A stretch of 35,849 nucleotides of DNA from Syntrophaceae bacterium. GTDB taxonomy: Bacteria; Desulfobacterota; Syntrophia; Syntrophales; UBA5619. Location of the stretch: contig PLLC01000018.1 in the NCBI GenBank assembly GCA_003141195.1, forward strand, positions 1 to 35,849. Reading direction: 5' to 3'. The notes beneath the pieces are model-generated. The model searched no databases. It saw only the letters and a list, made by a program, of their open reading frames with translations, and was not told the origin of the DNA. Positions 7,859 through 16,962 of this stretch are shown here, piece by piece. Both the position numbers and the translations under genes were made by a program. Positions within the stretch are counted from its first letter, which is position 1. Every line of letters begins with the position of its first letter.

Positions 7859-8665
7859 TCAATTCCCGCCATTCTTTCCGGAGGAGCGGATCACGCACTT
7901 CACACCGCGGATTTTTCCGGCAATCTGATCGGCTGCCGCCTTCGCCTTTTCCCGGTTTTCAAACCCACCGACGATCACGCGAAACCATCTTCCTTTGCCG
8001 GGGAGGTCCTTCATCACCACCCGGGACGCAAAGCCCAGGGGGCTCAATTTCCCCATCGTCTGTTCCGCTTTCCTGTTATCCTGGTAAGCGGCCACCTGAA
8101 TCTCAAAACGCCCTTTCCCCGCGGTTCCATTCCCCTCGGCGGCCATTCCGGCCGGAATGGCCGCCGGAATCTTGGATCCAGAATCCGCGGCCGGCTTCCT
8201 TTCCGGCAAAGGATTCGGTTTCTTCCCGTCCCCGCCGGCAGATCCCGCCGACGGCTCCGGCAACGCGGGTTTCCCCGTCGGAACGGGAATAGGCGCGGAT
8301 GTTTCCGGGGGCTGATCCTTCGCCGCGTCGACCGTTTTGCCGGCCGGCGCCCCCCCTTTTTTTCCGCCCAGGGTCTCATAAAACGTCAAACCGAAACTTT
8401 CTTCCCCGCCGGCCGGCACATCCCGTTTTCCCGCTTCCGTAGAAGGAGCTGCCTTATCCGTCTGCGGGGCGGAGGCAAACAGGCGGTCCCGGATCAGCTC
8501 CGCCACGCCGGGAGAAAACCTCTCCGGGTAGGCCTCCATGTGTTTGCCGACAACGATCCCCAAAAAGAACATGGAAAAGAGCAACAGGGACATCCCGCCG
8601 ACAAACAGAATCAGCCCCAGTTTGCCCAGCCTGAGTTCGAACATGTGCCTGTTTTTCGCTGCCAT
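7859..8665 (-). CDS. SPOR-domain membrane protein
   Basis: SPOR domains bind denuded peptidoglycan at division sites. The 268-residue protein has a short cytoplasmic N-terminus, one transmembrane helix (about 14-38, LGLILFVGGMSLLLFSMFFLG), a long Pro/Ala/Gly-rich periplasmic linker (about 70-185) and a C-terminal SPOR domain (about 186-262: FEIQVAAYQDNRKAEQ, then GRWFRVIVGGFENREKA). This is the FtsN/DedD-like topology. It starts 19 nt after argS and precedes ffh by about 120 nt on the same strand. A direct link to division is inferred from the domain only. Confidence 0.88.
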   Translation of the reverse strand: MAAKNRHMFELRLGKLGLILFVGGMSLLLFSMFFLGIVVGKHMEAYPERFSPGVAELIRDRLFASAPQTDKAAPSTEAGKRDVPAGGEESFGLTFYETLGGKKGGAPAGKTVDAAKDQPPETSAPIPVPTGKPALPEPSAGSAGGDGKKPNPLPERKPAADSGSKIPAAIPAGMAAEGNGTAGKGRFEIQVAAYQDNRKAEQTMGKLSPLGFASRVVMKDLPGKGRWFRVIVGGFENREKAKAAADQIAGKIRGVKCVIRSSGKNGGN

Positions 8666-8684
8666 GGTTTTACGAAAGCCGCCG

Positions 8685-10349
8685 TTACATCTTCTCCGGG
8701 GTGGAGACCCCCAGCATCTTCAGGGCATTCTTCAGGACCGTGAGGACGGAACTGACCAGGAACAACCTTGCCCCCGTGAGGGCGCCGTCATCGGACAACA
8801 CCTTATTCTTGTTGTAATAACTGTGAAAAATGGCCGCGAGATCATTCAGGTAGAAGGTCAGCCGATGGGGCTCCAGGGTCCGCGCCGCCCCTTTCACCAC
8901 CTCGGGGAAACGGGTAATCGTCTTGATGAGATCGATCTCTTCCGGCAGCCTCAGAAGGCCGGCATCCACCTGCCCGGTTGTCGGCGCCGCAACCCCCCGT
9001 TCGGCCGCGATCCGGAGGATGCTGCAGATCCGGGCGTGGGCGTACTGGACATAATAGACGGGGTTTTCGTTCGACTGCCTCTTGGCCAGTTCCAGATCGA
9101 AATCGAGGTGGCTGTCGGAACGTCGCATGAGGAAGTTGTAGCGGGCCGCATCCTTCCCCACCTCATCGACGACCTCGTGCAGGGTGACGAACTCTCCTGA
9201 TCTTGTGGACATCGCCACGGGCTTCCCGTCCCGGAGGAGGTTGACGAGCTGCACCAGGATCACCTTCAGGGCGTCCCTCTCATATCCGAGCGCCTGCACC
9301 GCGGCGGACATCCGGGGGATGTACCCGTGGTGATCGGCCCCCCAGATGTCGATGACCATTTCGAAACCCCTCAGAAACTTTTTCCGGTGGTAGGCGATGT
9401 CGGCGGCGAAATAGGTCGGCTCCCCGTTCTGACGGACGACCACCCGGTCCTTCTCGTCCCCGAAGGCGGTGGTCCGGAACCAGAGGGCCTTCCCCTCCCG
9501 ATAGATGAAGTCCTTCTCCTGAAGCGTCCGGAGGAGCTTCCCCACGCCATCGTCCCGGTAAAGCTCCCGCTCGCTGAAGTAGAGGTCGAAAACGACGCCG
9601 AAGAGCCGAAGATCCTCCTTGATTCCCTCGAGAATGGCGCTGGCGGCGTAATCGGTGAAAAGCGGGATGATCTCATCCGGCTTTTCATGGAGGTGTCGGT
9701 CCCCGTCCCTCTTCAGCAGTTCCGCGGCCAACTCCCGGATGTAATCCCCCCGATAGCAGCCTTCGGGAAACTCCACCGTTTCACCCAGGAGTTCCCGGTA
9801 GCGCAGGAGAACCGATTTCCCCAGGTTGTTCATCTGGTTTCCCGCATCATTGATGTAATACTCCCGGAAAACCTGATAGCCGACGGCCGCAAGGATATTT
9901 GCCATGACATCGCCCACGACCGCCCCCCGCGCATGGCCGATATGGAGCGGCCCCGTGGGGTTGGCGCTGACAAACTCCACCTGGACCCGCCGGCCCTGTC
10001 CCAGATTTGACGATCCATAGCGATCCCCCTGCCGCTCGACGGTCTCGAGGAGAGTGGTCAATTCCCCCTCCCGGATAAAAAAGTTCAAAAAGCCGGGACC
10101 GGCGATCTCCACCTTCTCCAGCACCCCATCCCGATCCTCGATCCCTTCCGAAAGGATCTTGGCGATCTCACGGGGATTCTTTTTCACCTGCGAGGCGAGG
10201 ATCATGGCGATGTTGGAGGCGTAATCGCCGTGGCCGGGATCCTTCGTCAGCTCCACTTCGATCCGGGGGGGCGCCACCGGAGGTAAAAGCCGCGCGTCCA
10301 TGCCCGACTGAATCGATTTTTCGAGCAGATTTACCAATACCTGTTTCAT
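8685..10349 (-). CDS. argS: Arginyl-tRNA synthetase
   Basis: Class I synthetase that charges tRNA-Arg. A TTG frame opens at 10394, but family alignment and AGGA 10 nt upstream support the ATG at 10349, giving 554 residues. It shows the N-terminal Add1 domain (about 1-100), the HIGH motif in [13 protein letters not shown] (HIGH at about 136-139), the KMSKS-equivalent [10 protein letters not shown], and the DALR anticodon-binding domain in the last 120 residues, including [12 protein letters not shown] before it. An intrinsic terminator lies directly upstream, so it should start a new transcript. Confidence 0.97.
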   Translation of the reverse strand: MKQVLVNLLEKSIQSGMDARLLPPVAPPRIEVELTKDPGHGDYASNIAMILASQVKKNPREIAKILSEGIEDRDGVLEKVEIAGPGFLNFFIREGELTTLLETVERQGDRYGSSNLGQGRRVQVEFVSANPTGPLHIGHARGAVVGDVMANILAAVGYQVFREYYINDAGNQMNNLGKSVLLRYRELLGETVEFPEGCYRGDYIRELAAELLKRDGDRHLHEKPDEIIPLFTDYAASAILEGIKEDLRLFGVVFDLYFSERELYRDDGVGKLLRTLQEKDFIYREGKALWFRTTAFGDEKDRVVVRQNGEPTYFAADIAYHRKKFLRGFEMVIDIWGADHHGYIPRMSAAVQALGYERDALKVILVQLVNLLRDGKPVAMSTRSGEFVTLHEVVDEVGKDAARYNFLMRRSDSHLDFDLELAKRQSNENPVYYVQYAHARICSILRIAAERGVAAPTTGQVDAGLLRLPEEIDLIKTITRFPEVVKGAARTLEPHRLTFYLNDLAAIFHSYYNKNKVLSDDGALTGARLFLVSSVLTVLKNALKMLGVSTPEKM

Positions 10350-10371
10350 GCCGGACCATTCCTCATATATG

Positions 10372-10395
10372 AAAAAAGTTGGCCGCAAGGCCAAC
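10372..10395 (-). terminator. Intrinsic terminator upstream of argS
   Basis: On the minus strand a perfect 7-bp stem GTTGGCC/GGCCAAC with a TTGC tetraloop is followed directly by six T residues. It would end transcription from the small cysteine-rich gene at 10543-10716 and insulate argS. Confidence 0.85.
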
Positions 10396-10542
10396 CCGTT
10401 GCCTTATGCAAAACGCCGCAAACCGCACCGCCGGAGACCGGCGTCTCCTTCTTGCAGCTCCGCCGGACAGCCGACGGCCTTTCCCTGCATTTCGCCTGAC
10501 AATGGATGATGCTACACTTTGCGAAGGGAGGTCACGCCGGAA

Positions 10543-10716
10543 TTACTTCTCCCGGCATGCCTTTTCCGCCGCGTCGATATCCCTCTCCTTGATGGAAAGG
10601 TCGCGCGAATAATCCGGGCAGCGCACGCAACCCGACGCATCGGTCACGATACTGAACCTCTTCTGGCAATTCTCACGCCACGCACAAATCGAGCAGTACC
10701 TCTTCTCCGTCCCCAT
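10543..10716 (-). CDS. Small cysteine-rich protein, probable metal binder
   Basis: Unrecognised family. The 57-residue product from the ATG at 10716 (AGGA and GGGGGT upstream) has four or five cysteines in a zinc-knuckle-like layout: CSIC near residues 8-11, a Cys after WREN, and CVRC about 14 residues later, followed by PDYSRDLSIKERD. This could bind zinc or an Fe-S cluster. A TTG frame extends upstream to 10794 but runs through the promoter region, so I reject that start. The gene sits between pilY1 and argS with its own promoter (10766-10794) and terminator (10372-10395), so it may be independent of the pilus genes. Confidence 0.7.
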   Translation of the reverse strand: MGTEKRYCSICAWRENCQKRFSIVTDASGCVRCPDYSRDLSIKERDIDAAEKACREK

Positions 10717-10765
10717 GATCCTGTGACCCCCATGAACAGGCGTTTCCCGTTGCAGTTCGGACGTT

Positions 10766-10794
10766 AGCCTATCTTGATCAGGATTTGAAGTCAA
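10766..10794 (-). promoter_or_regulatory. Promoter of the small cysteine-rich gene
   Basis: On the minus strand TTGACT (10789-10794) and TAGGCT (10766-10771) are separated by exactly 17 nt, a good sigma-70-like pair. It lies about 50 nt upstream of the ATG at 10716 and downstream of the pilY1 stop. Confidence 0.55.
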
Positions 10795-10865
10795 GAAAAT
10801 TGACGAGTCATCCCTCCGCGAGAGATATGGCCGTTCAGAAACCGTCCCGTGCCAGGGATATCCTA

Positions 10866-13844
10866 TTATTCCACCCTTCTGTCTTTCCAGAAGAGCATAT
10901 TGGTTCGATTCGCCAAACCGGGCGGATTGATGTTCGCCCGCTGGGTTTGGGCGCCGATGAGGCCGCTGCCGCTCGTCGTGACGTACAGATCGGGGGTCGT
11001 TCCACCGCCCGGACCGCCCGGTTTCAGCGAAATGATCGGGGCGGATGGGATCCCCGTTCCGACATCTATGCTGCGGGGCGGGGGAGTGGTGTTCCCCGGG
11101 ATGACGAGCGCCCCGGCGCCCGTCGTGTAATTGAGACCGTAGGTCTTCGCCGTCCCCCCCTGATAACAGGGGTTCGTGCTGCTGGACGGCGTAAACGTGG
11201 TCGCGTAGAGGACCCCGCCGAAGACCGTCTGATCTGCAAGGACCTTCTCGCCCGCGGCCAGGCTGATGTACCAGCCGAATTTGGAGGTGTCGGTGAAGCC
11301 CGCGGCACTCGAAATATCCTGCATATTTCCGGTGGTGCGGGGGGTGGTGGCCGTTCGATCCTCGTCCTTCAATGCGAATATCGTCCCACTCGCGGTAGCA
11401 TTCGTTGGATCCAGCTTATCCCCGGTGCCCCAGTAGACCCAGATTTTGTTATCCATGTCCATGGCCACGCTCGCCGACTGGTATATCGGGCGGCCACTGC
11501 TTGCCTGGAAAAGACGCGCGCCCGTCCACAAGGCGGAGGTGCTGCTGCAGGAATTTCCGTCCTTGCTGAGGCAGAACGTGAAACGCCACATGTTACCGCC
11601 GAGATCGCCCAGATAGACCGTATCGATGAATCCGTCATTGTCGGTATCGACGATCGAGGGTGGGGCCGGCATGGGGTAGTCCAGATTCGCATTGTCCGCC
11701 TTGGTATAACTCCACAGGACATTCCCCGTGGCAAGATCGATCACGAAGAATCCCTTGCCGCTGTTCGCGGCGCCTGGCGCAGAAACCCCGCCGCCGATGA
11801 AAGCGACCCATTTCTCGTTCCCTCCGTCCAGAACGCGGCCGATCATCGGCCTGCTCCAGGGTGCGCCCATGTAAGGCGCCCGGGCGGAGGATAATCCAAG
11901 CCGCCACTTGAAGGTCGGGGTCAGACTGCTGGTCACATCGAGGCAGTAATAACCACAGTAATATTGATATGTAGAAGTATACGACTGGTTAAAGCCGGAA
12001 TCGCACGAGGAGGAAGAACTCCAGAGATTCGTCCCGGCGCCCCGGCCTTCCCCGAAGAGCAGGAGCGTTTTCCAATCGGAGGCGGCTTTCGATGTCCCGG
12101 TACCCGCCGTCGAGGGCACCCATGCGTCGGCCACCGTCACCGGACCGTCTAAGTAGTATTGGTGCGTGAGCGATGACGGTTCGGCGGCATGAGCGATCAG
12201 CTGCAGGCGCGACAGCTCGTTCGGCGGGATGAAACTCCAGGCCTCGGAACCGTCGCTGGTTTTGAAGGCGTGCAGTTGTCCGTCATTCGCGCCCACGAGG
12301 ATGACCCGCTGACCGTTACTGGAAGTGCGGGGGTGACCTGTCCGGTGCTGGGCAAAGGCATTCGGGGAGGTCGGGGTGGCGCTCGTGTCCCTGACATCGT
12401 CAAAGTACGCAGAGGGGGTCCCCTCCGTGATCGGTGCCGAACGAGAGATATCCCCCAACTTCCAGTTTTCCTGGTTGTACGCGCTTTCGCCTCGGAAATA
12501 GCCGACCACCGCGCTTCGTACGGCATTCGTCGCGACGGCGAGATTCGCATTGGTCAGGTTCGTCGTCGTGAAGTCGACTAGTGCCCCCGCCTTGTAAGTT
12601 TTGATATTCCGACTGGCCGCCGCTGTCGTCTTCAGGACATCGCCCGCATCCCACAGTTCGCTCCCCACGGTGCCGTCGGTGTTGACACTGTACTTTTTCA
12701 GGTGTCCGAGCCAGAAAGGATCGCCCGTGATCGGCTGGAAGGAGCCCTCATAGATGAAGTTCTCATCCACAGTCCGGCTGGACTGGATCGACGACTGCGA
12801 CAAGGAGTAGGTGGCTTCGCGGATGATGTTGATGGCCGCCTTGAGCTGGGTGGAGAGCTGATCCCCGTCGGAGGCGATAAAGGCATATCCGGAAAGAGCG
12901 GTGTTGCCCGGATCGCTCGCCGTGGCGAAACAGGGGTTCGTGCTGGTGCTGCCTGTGCAGTTTGCAGTCGTCGCAGATGTCCCACAAGCGGTCACTGCGG
13001 ATGGATCATACCCGGTCGTGCTGCCCACGTTTTCAGTCAGAGGGTTGTCCGTTCCGCCGAAGTAGGCCATCCAGTTCAGGGTCTTTTCCAGATCATCGGG
13101 CATGGCCGCCCCGAAACCGATCACGAAGAGCCGGTACCCGGCATCGGCCAGTGCCTTGGCTTTGGCGACGACCTCCCGGCGCCTTTTGTACATGCCGGAC
13201 TGAGTTTCGGTACCATCGCCGCTGCAAGCGTAGGTGTCCGCCCCGTCCGTTAAGAGGATGACGAACTTCTGACGGCAGGAGGCAGCGGTGTCGAGCGCCT
13301 TGTGGGCGTCAAGGTACAGTTTCGCCTCGCCGTTCACGCAGGCAGATGAGGTGCAGGTGCTGGAAATGGTGCAGCTCGTGTTGTTGTTGCAGAAGATATT
13401 GCTGTATTTCGTGCCGATCGCCTTCGAGAGTTTGTTGGCCCCGCTCAAATAATCCCCGGCTTGGTCGTCGCCGTTGTAAAACCTCATGTAGCCGATCCGG
13501 ACGCCGAGACTCGTTTCGTCCGTGCTGTCGATGGTCAAGTCTCCGTTGTCGTCGAGGATATCGAAGATCGCCCGCTTGGCGATGTCGAGCTTGCTGCACT
13601 TGGTCGTATGGCCCGTACCCGAGCTGGTGTAAAAGGTCCCGCTGCAGGAGGCATTGCCCCAAATTTTAGAAGTGTCGGTATCGCCCGTCGGGTTGAAATC
13701 CATGCTGCCGCTCAGGTCCAGAACAATCATCGCGTCCGGGGCCACTGAGGTGGTGAAAAGGGCCGTCTCATCCGCCCGGGATGTTCCGCCCCAAAAACAG
13801 AGGCCGACCAGGAGCATGGTTATGATGCGGATTTTCGCGGACAT
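10866..13844 (-). CDS. pilY1: Type IV pilus tip adhesin/biogenesis protein PilY1
   Basis: PilY1 sits at the pilus tip and mediates adhesion, surface sensing and control of retraction. The 992-residue product has a signal peptide (about 1-24), a von Willebrand A domain starting about 36 with the MIDAS motif D43-L-S-G-S47, and a C-terminal beta-propeller. The propeller contains the calcium site characteristic of PilY1, DTDNDGFIDTVYLGDLGG near residues 730-747. Repeated Cys pairs in the vWA part suggest disulfides. ATG at 13844 follows GGAGAGG. It is the last gene of fimT-pilV-pilW-pilX-pilY1 and starts 10 nt after pilX. Confidence 0.95.
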   Translation of the reverse strand: MSAKIRIITMLLVGLCFWGGTSRADETALFTTSVAPDAMIVLDLSGSMDFNPTGDTDTSKIWGNASCSGTFYTSSGTGHTTKCSKLDIAKRAIFDILDDNGDLTIDSTDETSLGVRIGYMRFYNGDDQAGDYLSGANKLSKAIGTKYSNIFCNNNTSCTISSTCTSSACVNGEAKLYLDAHKALDTAASCRQKFVILLTDGADTYACSGDGTETQSGMYKRRREVVAKAKALADAGYRLFVIGFGAAMPDDLEKTLNWMAYFGGTDNPLTENVGSTTGYDPSAVTACGTSATTANCTGSTSTNPCFATASDPGNTALSGYAFIASDGDQLSTQLKAAINIIREATYSLSQSSIQSSRTVDENFIYEGSFQPITGDPFWLGHLKKYSVNTDGTVGSELWDAGDVLKTTAAASRNIKTYKAGALVDFTTTNLTNANLAVATNAVRSAVVGYFRGESAYNQENWKLGDISRSAPITEGTPSAYFDDVRDTSATPTSPNAFAQHRTGHPRTSSNGQRVILVGANDGQLHAFKTSDGSEAWSFIPPNELSRLQLIAHAAEPSSLTHQYYLDGPVTVADAWVPSTAGTGTSKAASDWKTLLLFGEGRGAGTNLWSSSSSCDSGFNQSYTSTYQYYCGYYCLDVTSSLTPTFKWRLGLSSARAPYMGAPWSRPMIGRVLDGGNEKWVAFIGGGVSAPGAANSGKGFFVIDLATGNVLWSYTKADNANLDYPMPAPPSIVDTDNDGFIDTVYLGDLGGNMWRFTFCLSKDGNSCSSTSALWTGARLFQASSGRPIYQSASVAMDMDNKIWVYWGTGDKLDPTNATASGTIFALKDEDRTATTPRTTGNMQDISSAAGFTDTSKFGWYISLAAGEKVLADQTVFGGVLYATTFTPSSSTNPCYQGGTAKTYGLNYTTGAGALVIPGNTTPPPRSIDVGTGIPSAPIISLKPGGPGGGTTPDLYVTTSGSGLIGAQTQRANINPPGLANRTNMLFWKDRRVE

Positions 13845-13854
13845 GATGCCTCTC

Positions 13855-14337
13855 CTATCTCGACATGGTGGTGATCTCGATGGGGCCGTAGCCCATTCCC
13901 ACGTCGATCGTTACCGAGCTGTTGTAGTTCGTATTGACACCCGTCACGCTGCCCTCATAGCGCCGCTGTCCCCACTGCTGACCGCCGCCGATCGAGTAGC
14001 CCCTCAAGGGAAGCGCATCCGGACCCGAAGTGGGCCGGCCGACGGAACCGATCGTGTAGCGCGAGTTCGGATCCGCCGCGGCGTTCACCTGCGCGTTGGT
14101 CACCTGGGCGCCGGTCATATTTGCCGGATCAAAGTTCTGCATGAGGCGGTGGACACCCGCCTCCGCAGCGATGGCAGCCTTCTTGTCGCCCACGTTCTTG
14201 GAGCTGACCTTCAGATCGCCGGTCGACAACTGAATAATCAGCATAACGAGAGCGAAAAGGATTGCGCAAGCCATGAGCGCGGTTACAAGGGCAAAGCCCT
14301 CCTCAGAGGATGGTCTTTTTCTATTGGCTAATCGCAT
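13855..14337 (-). CDS. pilX: PilX-like minor pilin
   Basis: Minor pilin predicted to sit in the tip complex with PilY1. A longer frame exists, but ATG at 14337 follows GAGGAACC and gives a proper class III leader: MRLANRKRPSSEEG before FALVTALMACAILFALVML. The mature position +5 is Thr rather than the usual Glu, a feature of PilX and of the T2SS tip pseudopilin GspK. The 160-residue product then has a pilin-like helix (about 20-55) and a small C-terminal domain. It overlaps the end of pilW by 17 nt. Confidence 0.9.
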   Translation of the reverse strand: MRLANRKRPSSEEGFALVTALMACAILFALVMLIIQLSTGDLKVSSKNVGDKKAAIAAEAGVHRLMQNFDPANMTGAQVTNAQVNAAADPNSRYTIGSVGRPTSGPDALPLRGYSIGGGQQWGQRRYEGSVTGVNTNYNSSVTIDVGMGYGPIEITTMSR

Positions 14338-15043
14338 GGTTCCTCGGTATGACGCTCGTCGAATAGATGAGCCGTCTTCTCTGATTCGAATTGGGATCCT
14401 TAAATTCCGTTTCCACGGCCAGGGTGATGTCGATCCGGCGGACATTGGGAATGCCTGCCGGAAGACCGGCGCTAACTATCTCTGTTCCCGTACCGTCATA
14501 ATACCGGAAGACGGGAAGGCCCAACGTATCGTTAATGACCAGGACGGTCCGGGGACGGCCGCTGGCGGCTGTATCGCCCAGGAAGGGCTGACCGCTCCCG
14601 CAATTCGTCGCACGGGTGATGTATTGGTTGACCGTATCGTAGTTGTAACGAATAGTTTCATTTGGGTCACCGAGGGCCCCGTTACTCGGACTACCGGACG
14701 GGCCGCTAATATCCATTTCCACGGCAATGGAATTGGCCGTCGCCTCCTGGATGCCGTGATAAGTCTGATTAACCCCGACTGTGCTGCCGCAAGTACCCGT
14801 GCCGCCGGGAGGGTTGACCCAAAGATTGTCGGCTGATGTGGGGTTATAGGAAGCCATGCCGATCTCCATGGCCATGAGATTCAGGGTCGGTTTGATGTCC
14901 TGCTGGGCCGTCACTTTGCTTTCAATGGCGAACGAATGGCGCTGCGCGGCATTGACGGCCATGTAGACGGCGCCCATGAGAACCACCGTAACGCCCATGG
15001 CAATAATCAATTCGACCAGCGTGAATCCTTTCATCTCTTTCAT
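14321..15043 (-). CDS. pilW: PilW-like minor pilin
   Basis: Prepilin of the PilW type. The ATG at 15043 makes an ATGA overlap with the pilV stop, so I prefer it over the longer upstream frame; it gives 240 residues starting MKEMKG before FTLVELIIAMGVTVVLMGAVY. Gly at -1 and Glu at +5 are both present. The C-terminal half is Thr/Ser/Gly-rich beta sequence with a few Cys residues, ending TSVIPRNHAISQ. It should be processed by PilD (24318-25094). Confidence 0.9.
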   Translation of the reverse strand: MKEMKGFTLVELIIAMGVTVVLMGAVYMAVNAAQRHSFAIESKVTAQQDIKPTLNLMAMEIGMASYNPTSADNLWVNPPGGTGTCGSTVGVNQTYHGIQEATANSIAVEMDISGPSGSPSNGALGDPNETIRYNYDTVNQYITRATNCGSGQPFLGDTAASGRPRTVLVINDTLGLPVFRYYDGTGTEIVSAGLPAGIPNVRRIDITLAVETEFKDPNSNQRRRLIYSTSVIPRNHAISQ

Positions 15044-15486
15044 TGGTTTGCACACCCCGCTGGAAAACGAAAACCTTCCTGCCTCGTCACCATGAGGCTC
15101 TCGGTAATGCTGCCCGTTGGATTGAGCGGCGGCCAACTCACCCGGACGGTGACCAGCCAGGCAGGCGGTATGCTCGCGATCGTGGTGGTGACCTTAAACT
15201 GTACGTCGCCCGGTTGAGGCGTCGGCTGGCCGCTGGCGAAGACTGTGGTCTCCGTCGGACCTCCTGTTGTCACGCTCCTGCAGGGGTTCATAATCCAGGC
15301 TTCCTGCGTCATCAACTGTTCATACAAAATCCCTGACGCCCGGCCCAAATAATCCGATTTGGCCACCGTCTTCCATCCCGGAGATATGAGAGCAAGAGTG
15401 CCCAGTATGGCAACAATGGTCAGAAACATGGCGATGACCACCTCCACCAGGGTAAAACCCCGCTTATCGCATGGTAAACGAGACAT
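15040..15486 (-). CDS. pilV: PilV-like minor pilin
   Basis: Prepilin with leader MSRLPCDKRG and mature N-terminus FTLVEVVIAMFLTIVAILG, with Gly -1 and Glu +5. The 148-residue product has a PilV-like globular part containing WKTVAKSDYLGRASG and a Cys pair (CRSVTTGG and the C-terminal AGCANQ) that could form the usual D-loop disulfide. It overlaps fimT by 23 nt and pilW by 4 nt, so translation is tightly coupled. Confidence 0.88.
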   Translation of the reverse strand: MSRLPCDKRGFTLVEVVIAMFLTIVAILGTLALISPGWKTVAKSDYLGRASGILYEQLMTQEAWIMNPCRSVTTGGPTETTVFASGQPTPQPGDVQFKVTTTIASIPPAWLVTVRVSWPPLNPTGSITESLMVTRQEGFRFPAGCANQ

Positions 15487-15922
15487 AGGCCCTGCCTGTA
15501 ATATTGATAGTGATGGTCGCCGTCGAATTTTTGCTGTTTGTCAGGACTATCGTTCCTGTTGATGTTAAGGTGCCGCGGGGAAGAAAACTAACCTGGTCTG
15601 AGTTAAAATTGGTATTGGAGATGGTCAAACCCGATCCAAAGCTCGTAAGATTCTTAGCTTGTGTTTGCGTCGGCGCGCCACAGGAGGAGGTATTGATGCT
15701 ATAATTTGGCGAACCGTCCGTAAATTGCATGCAGTATTGAACCCCTTCAGAGACTGCCCGTTGTTTACAGGCCGATATATCCGTAACAACATCTCTGGCT
15801 GCCGTCCTCAAATTGACATTGTCCTGGTAGCCCCGCCAGCCAAACAGGGCAACGGCGCTCAGGATGCCGATGATAGCGATGACTATCATCAATTCTATGA
15901 GTGTAAAGCCCTTTCTCAACAT
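15464..15922 (-). CDS. fimT: FimT/GspH-like minor pilin
   Basis: First intact gene of the minor-pilin operon. The leader MLRKG precedes FTLIELMIVIAIIGILSAVAL, a textbook prepilin helix. The 152-residue product has the GspH/FimT layout: DVVTDISACKQRAVSEG helix, a Cys pair (CMQF, SSCG), then beta strands ending RGTLTSTGTIVLTN and ITINITGRAYVSF. The ATG at 15922 overlaps the TAA of a frameshifted DsbC-like gene upstream (TAATG), so the two were probably once one operon. Confidence 0.9.
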   Translation of the reverse strand: MLRKGFTLIELMIVIAIIGILSAVALFGWRGYQDNVNLRTAARDVVTDISACKQRAVSEGVQYCMQFTDGSPNYSINTSSCGAPTQTQAKNLTSFGSGLTISNTNFNSDQVSFLPRGTLTSTGTIVLTNSKNSTATITINITGRAYVSFTMR

Positions 15923-16320
15923 TATCGCTTCCCATCAACCAAATCAATCAATTCGTTTCCGGCATCGCCCCCGATACGGACTCCGACCATCAGGGAAAAT
16001 AATGGCCGGAGTCCCCGTGATACCGAACGACTCCGCCAATTTTATGGTCTCATCAACTACCGTTGTATTACATTCCGATTTTTCCATCTCTTTGCCTTCG
16101 TAACAATCTTCGAGCAATATCATCGACTTGTCACAGATAATACTTACCGCTTCCAGTAGGCATCTTTATGAGGTTCGTACAACCTATTCATTCCTGCGGG
16201 TTCGATCAGGGCAAATCCGATTTTCCCGAATTTTTTAAAAACTCAAAGAGAAACCCACTCTTGGCCCCATGATAGGAGCAAGACAAGTCTGTTGTCAATA
16301 GAAACCTCGTTCCCTGCGTG
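15922..16320 (-). pseudogene. Frameshifted DsbC-like thioredoxin-fold gene
   Basis: Joining three minus-strand frames restores a continuous thiol-disulfide isomerase-like sequence. About 16206-16320 gives RFLLTTDLSCSYHGAK and FLFEFLKNSGK. About 16144-16240 gives IGFALIEPAGMNRLYEP and HKDAYWK. About 15947-16153 gives AVSIICDKSMILLEDCYEGK, then TIKLAESFGITGTPAIIFPDG. A fourth frame gives IGGDAGNELIDLVDGKR and a TAA at 15922-15924. GTPAIIFPDG is the cis-proline loop of DsbC-type proteins. The expected CxxC is degraded to CSYH. At least three frameshifts make a dead gene likely, though assembly errors cannot be excluded. The restored product could have served disulfide formation in the Cys-rich pilus proteins downstream. 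Confidence 0.65.
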
Positions 16321-16375
16321 AACTGCTTCACACCTTCCGTGTGATTCTCTTCACATTTTCGCAGCAACGAGGGAG

Positions 16376-16546
16376 GAGATGGGAGCTGTTTTTCTCCGGC
16401 AAGGGCGAGGATGTCAGATAAGATATTCGTGTCGACTACGCAGCCGCTCAAGGCCGTTCCCATTCCCTGGTCCATTCGTCACGCATGGCGCGGACATCCG
16501 CATCAGATCCAAGAAAATAAATCTGTCCCCTTTTTCTTTCATACAT
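16376..16546 (-). pseudogene. vapBC-like toxin-antitoxin remnant
   Basis: A 32-codon frame (16448-16546) ends SDADVRAMRDEWTREWERP, like the tail of a VapB-type antitoxin. Its TGA overlaps a TTG (TTGA) that opens SGCVVDTNILSDILALAGE, the N-terminal strand of a PIN-domain (VapC) toxin with its first catalytic Asp. The PIN sequence stops after about 20 residues and runs into the DsbC-like remnant. The antitoxin's N-terminus is replaced by a repeat end carrying GGGGACAGATTT. The similarity is short, so confidence is limited. Confidence 0.4.
16519..16535. repeat. Half copy of the GGGGACAGATTT repeat
   Basis: AAATCTGTCCCCTTTTT matches one arm of the palindromes at 26480-26510 and 27728-27766. The opposite arm is absent. 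It lies at the truncated 5' end of the vapB-like remnant. Confidence 0.7.
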
Positions 16547-16620
16547 AGATTTGCCGAAATGAAGATCTTCCCGCCGGGCCTTGCCATCTGGGGACTGTGC
16601 ATGCGATAAACGCAATGCAA

Positions 16621-16917
16621 CGCTTATTATGTTTCGAGGCCGACGGGTTGACCCAAACTCAATCTTCTGCAGAGGTCGTCGAAGATGAGGTGTGAAGCTA
16701 ATCTTATCAGACCTTGGTACAGCAAATGGATGTCTGGTCGCGTGATCGATTAACGCGGACCAAAAAGAGAGAAGAAAAAGGTCGAGTTAAGGCAAATTGT
16801 ATTAAAAAGCCGCCGGGGAGTCCGTCAATCCTGGAGGTCAGGGGAAATCTCCGTTTTCCCCTTGACATTACTTATCATGGATGTCCCCGGAATTCCGCCC
16901 AGATTGTTAGAATGAGA
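16621..16917. other. Gene-free stretch
   Basis: I see no gene here: the open frames are short, lack ribosome sites and show no recognisable motif. It separates the remnant region from the terminator of the giant prepilin gene. Confidence 0.5.
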
Positions 16918-16948
16918 AATGCCCCGTGGAAAGATACCACGGGGCATT
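16918..16948 (-). terminator. Terminator of the giant prepilin operon
   Basis: A perfect 12-bp stem AATGCCCCGTGG/CCACGGGGCATT with a 7-nt loop lies 15 nt beyond the stop of the giant prepilin gene. Read on the minus strand it is followed by TCTCATTCT, a weak T-tract, so termination may be incomplete or factor-assisted. Confidence 0.65.
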
Positions 16949-16962
16949 GTGTGTTTACTGTA

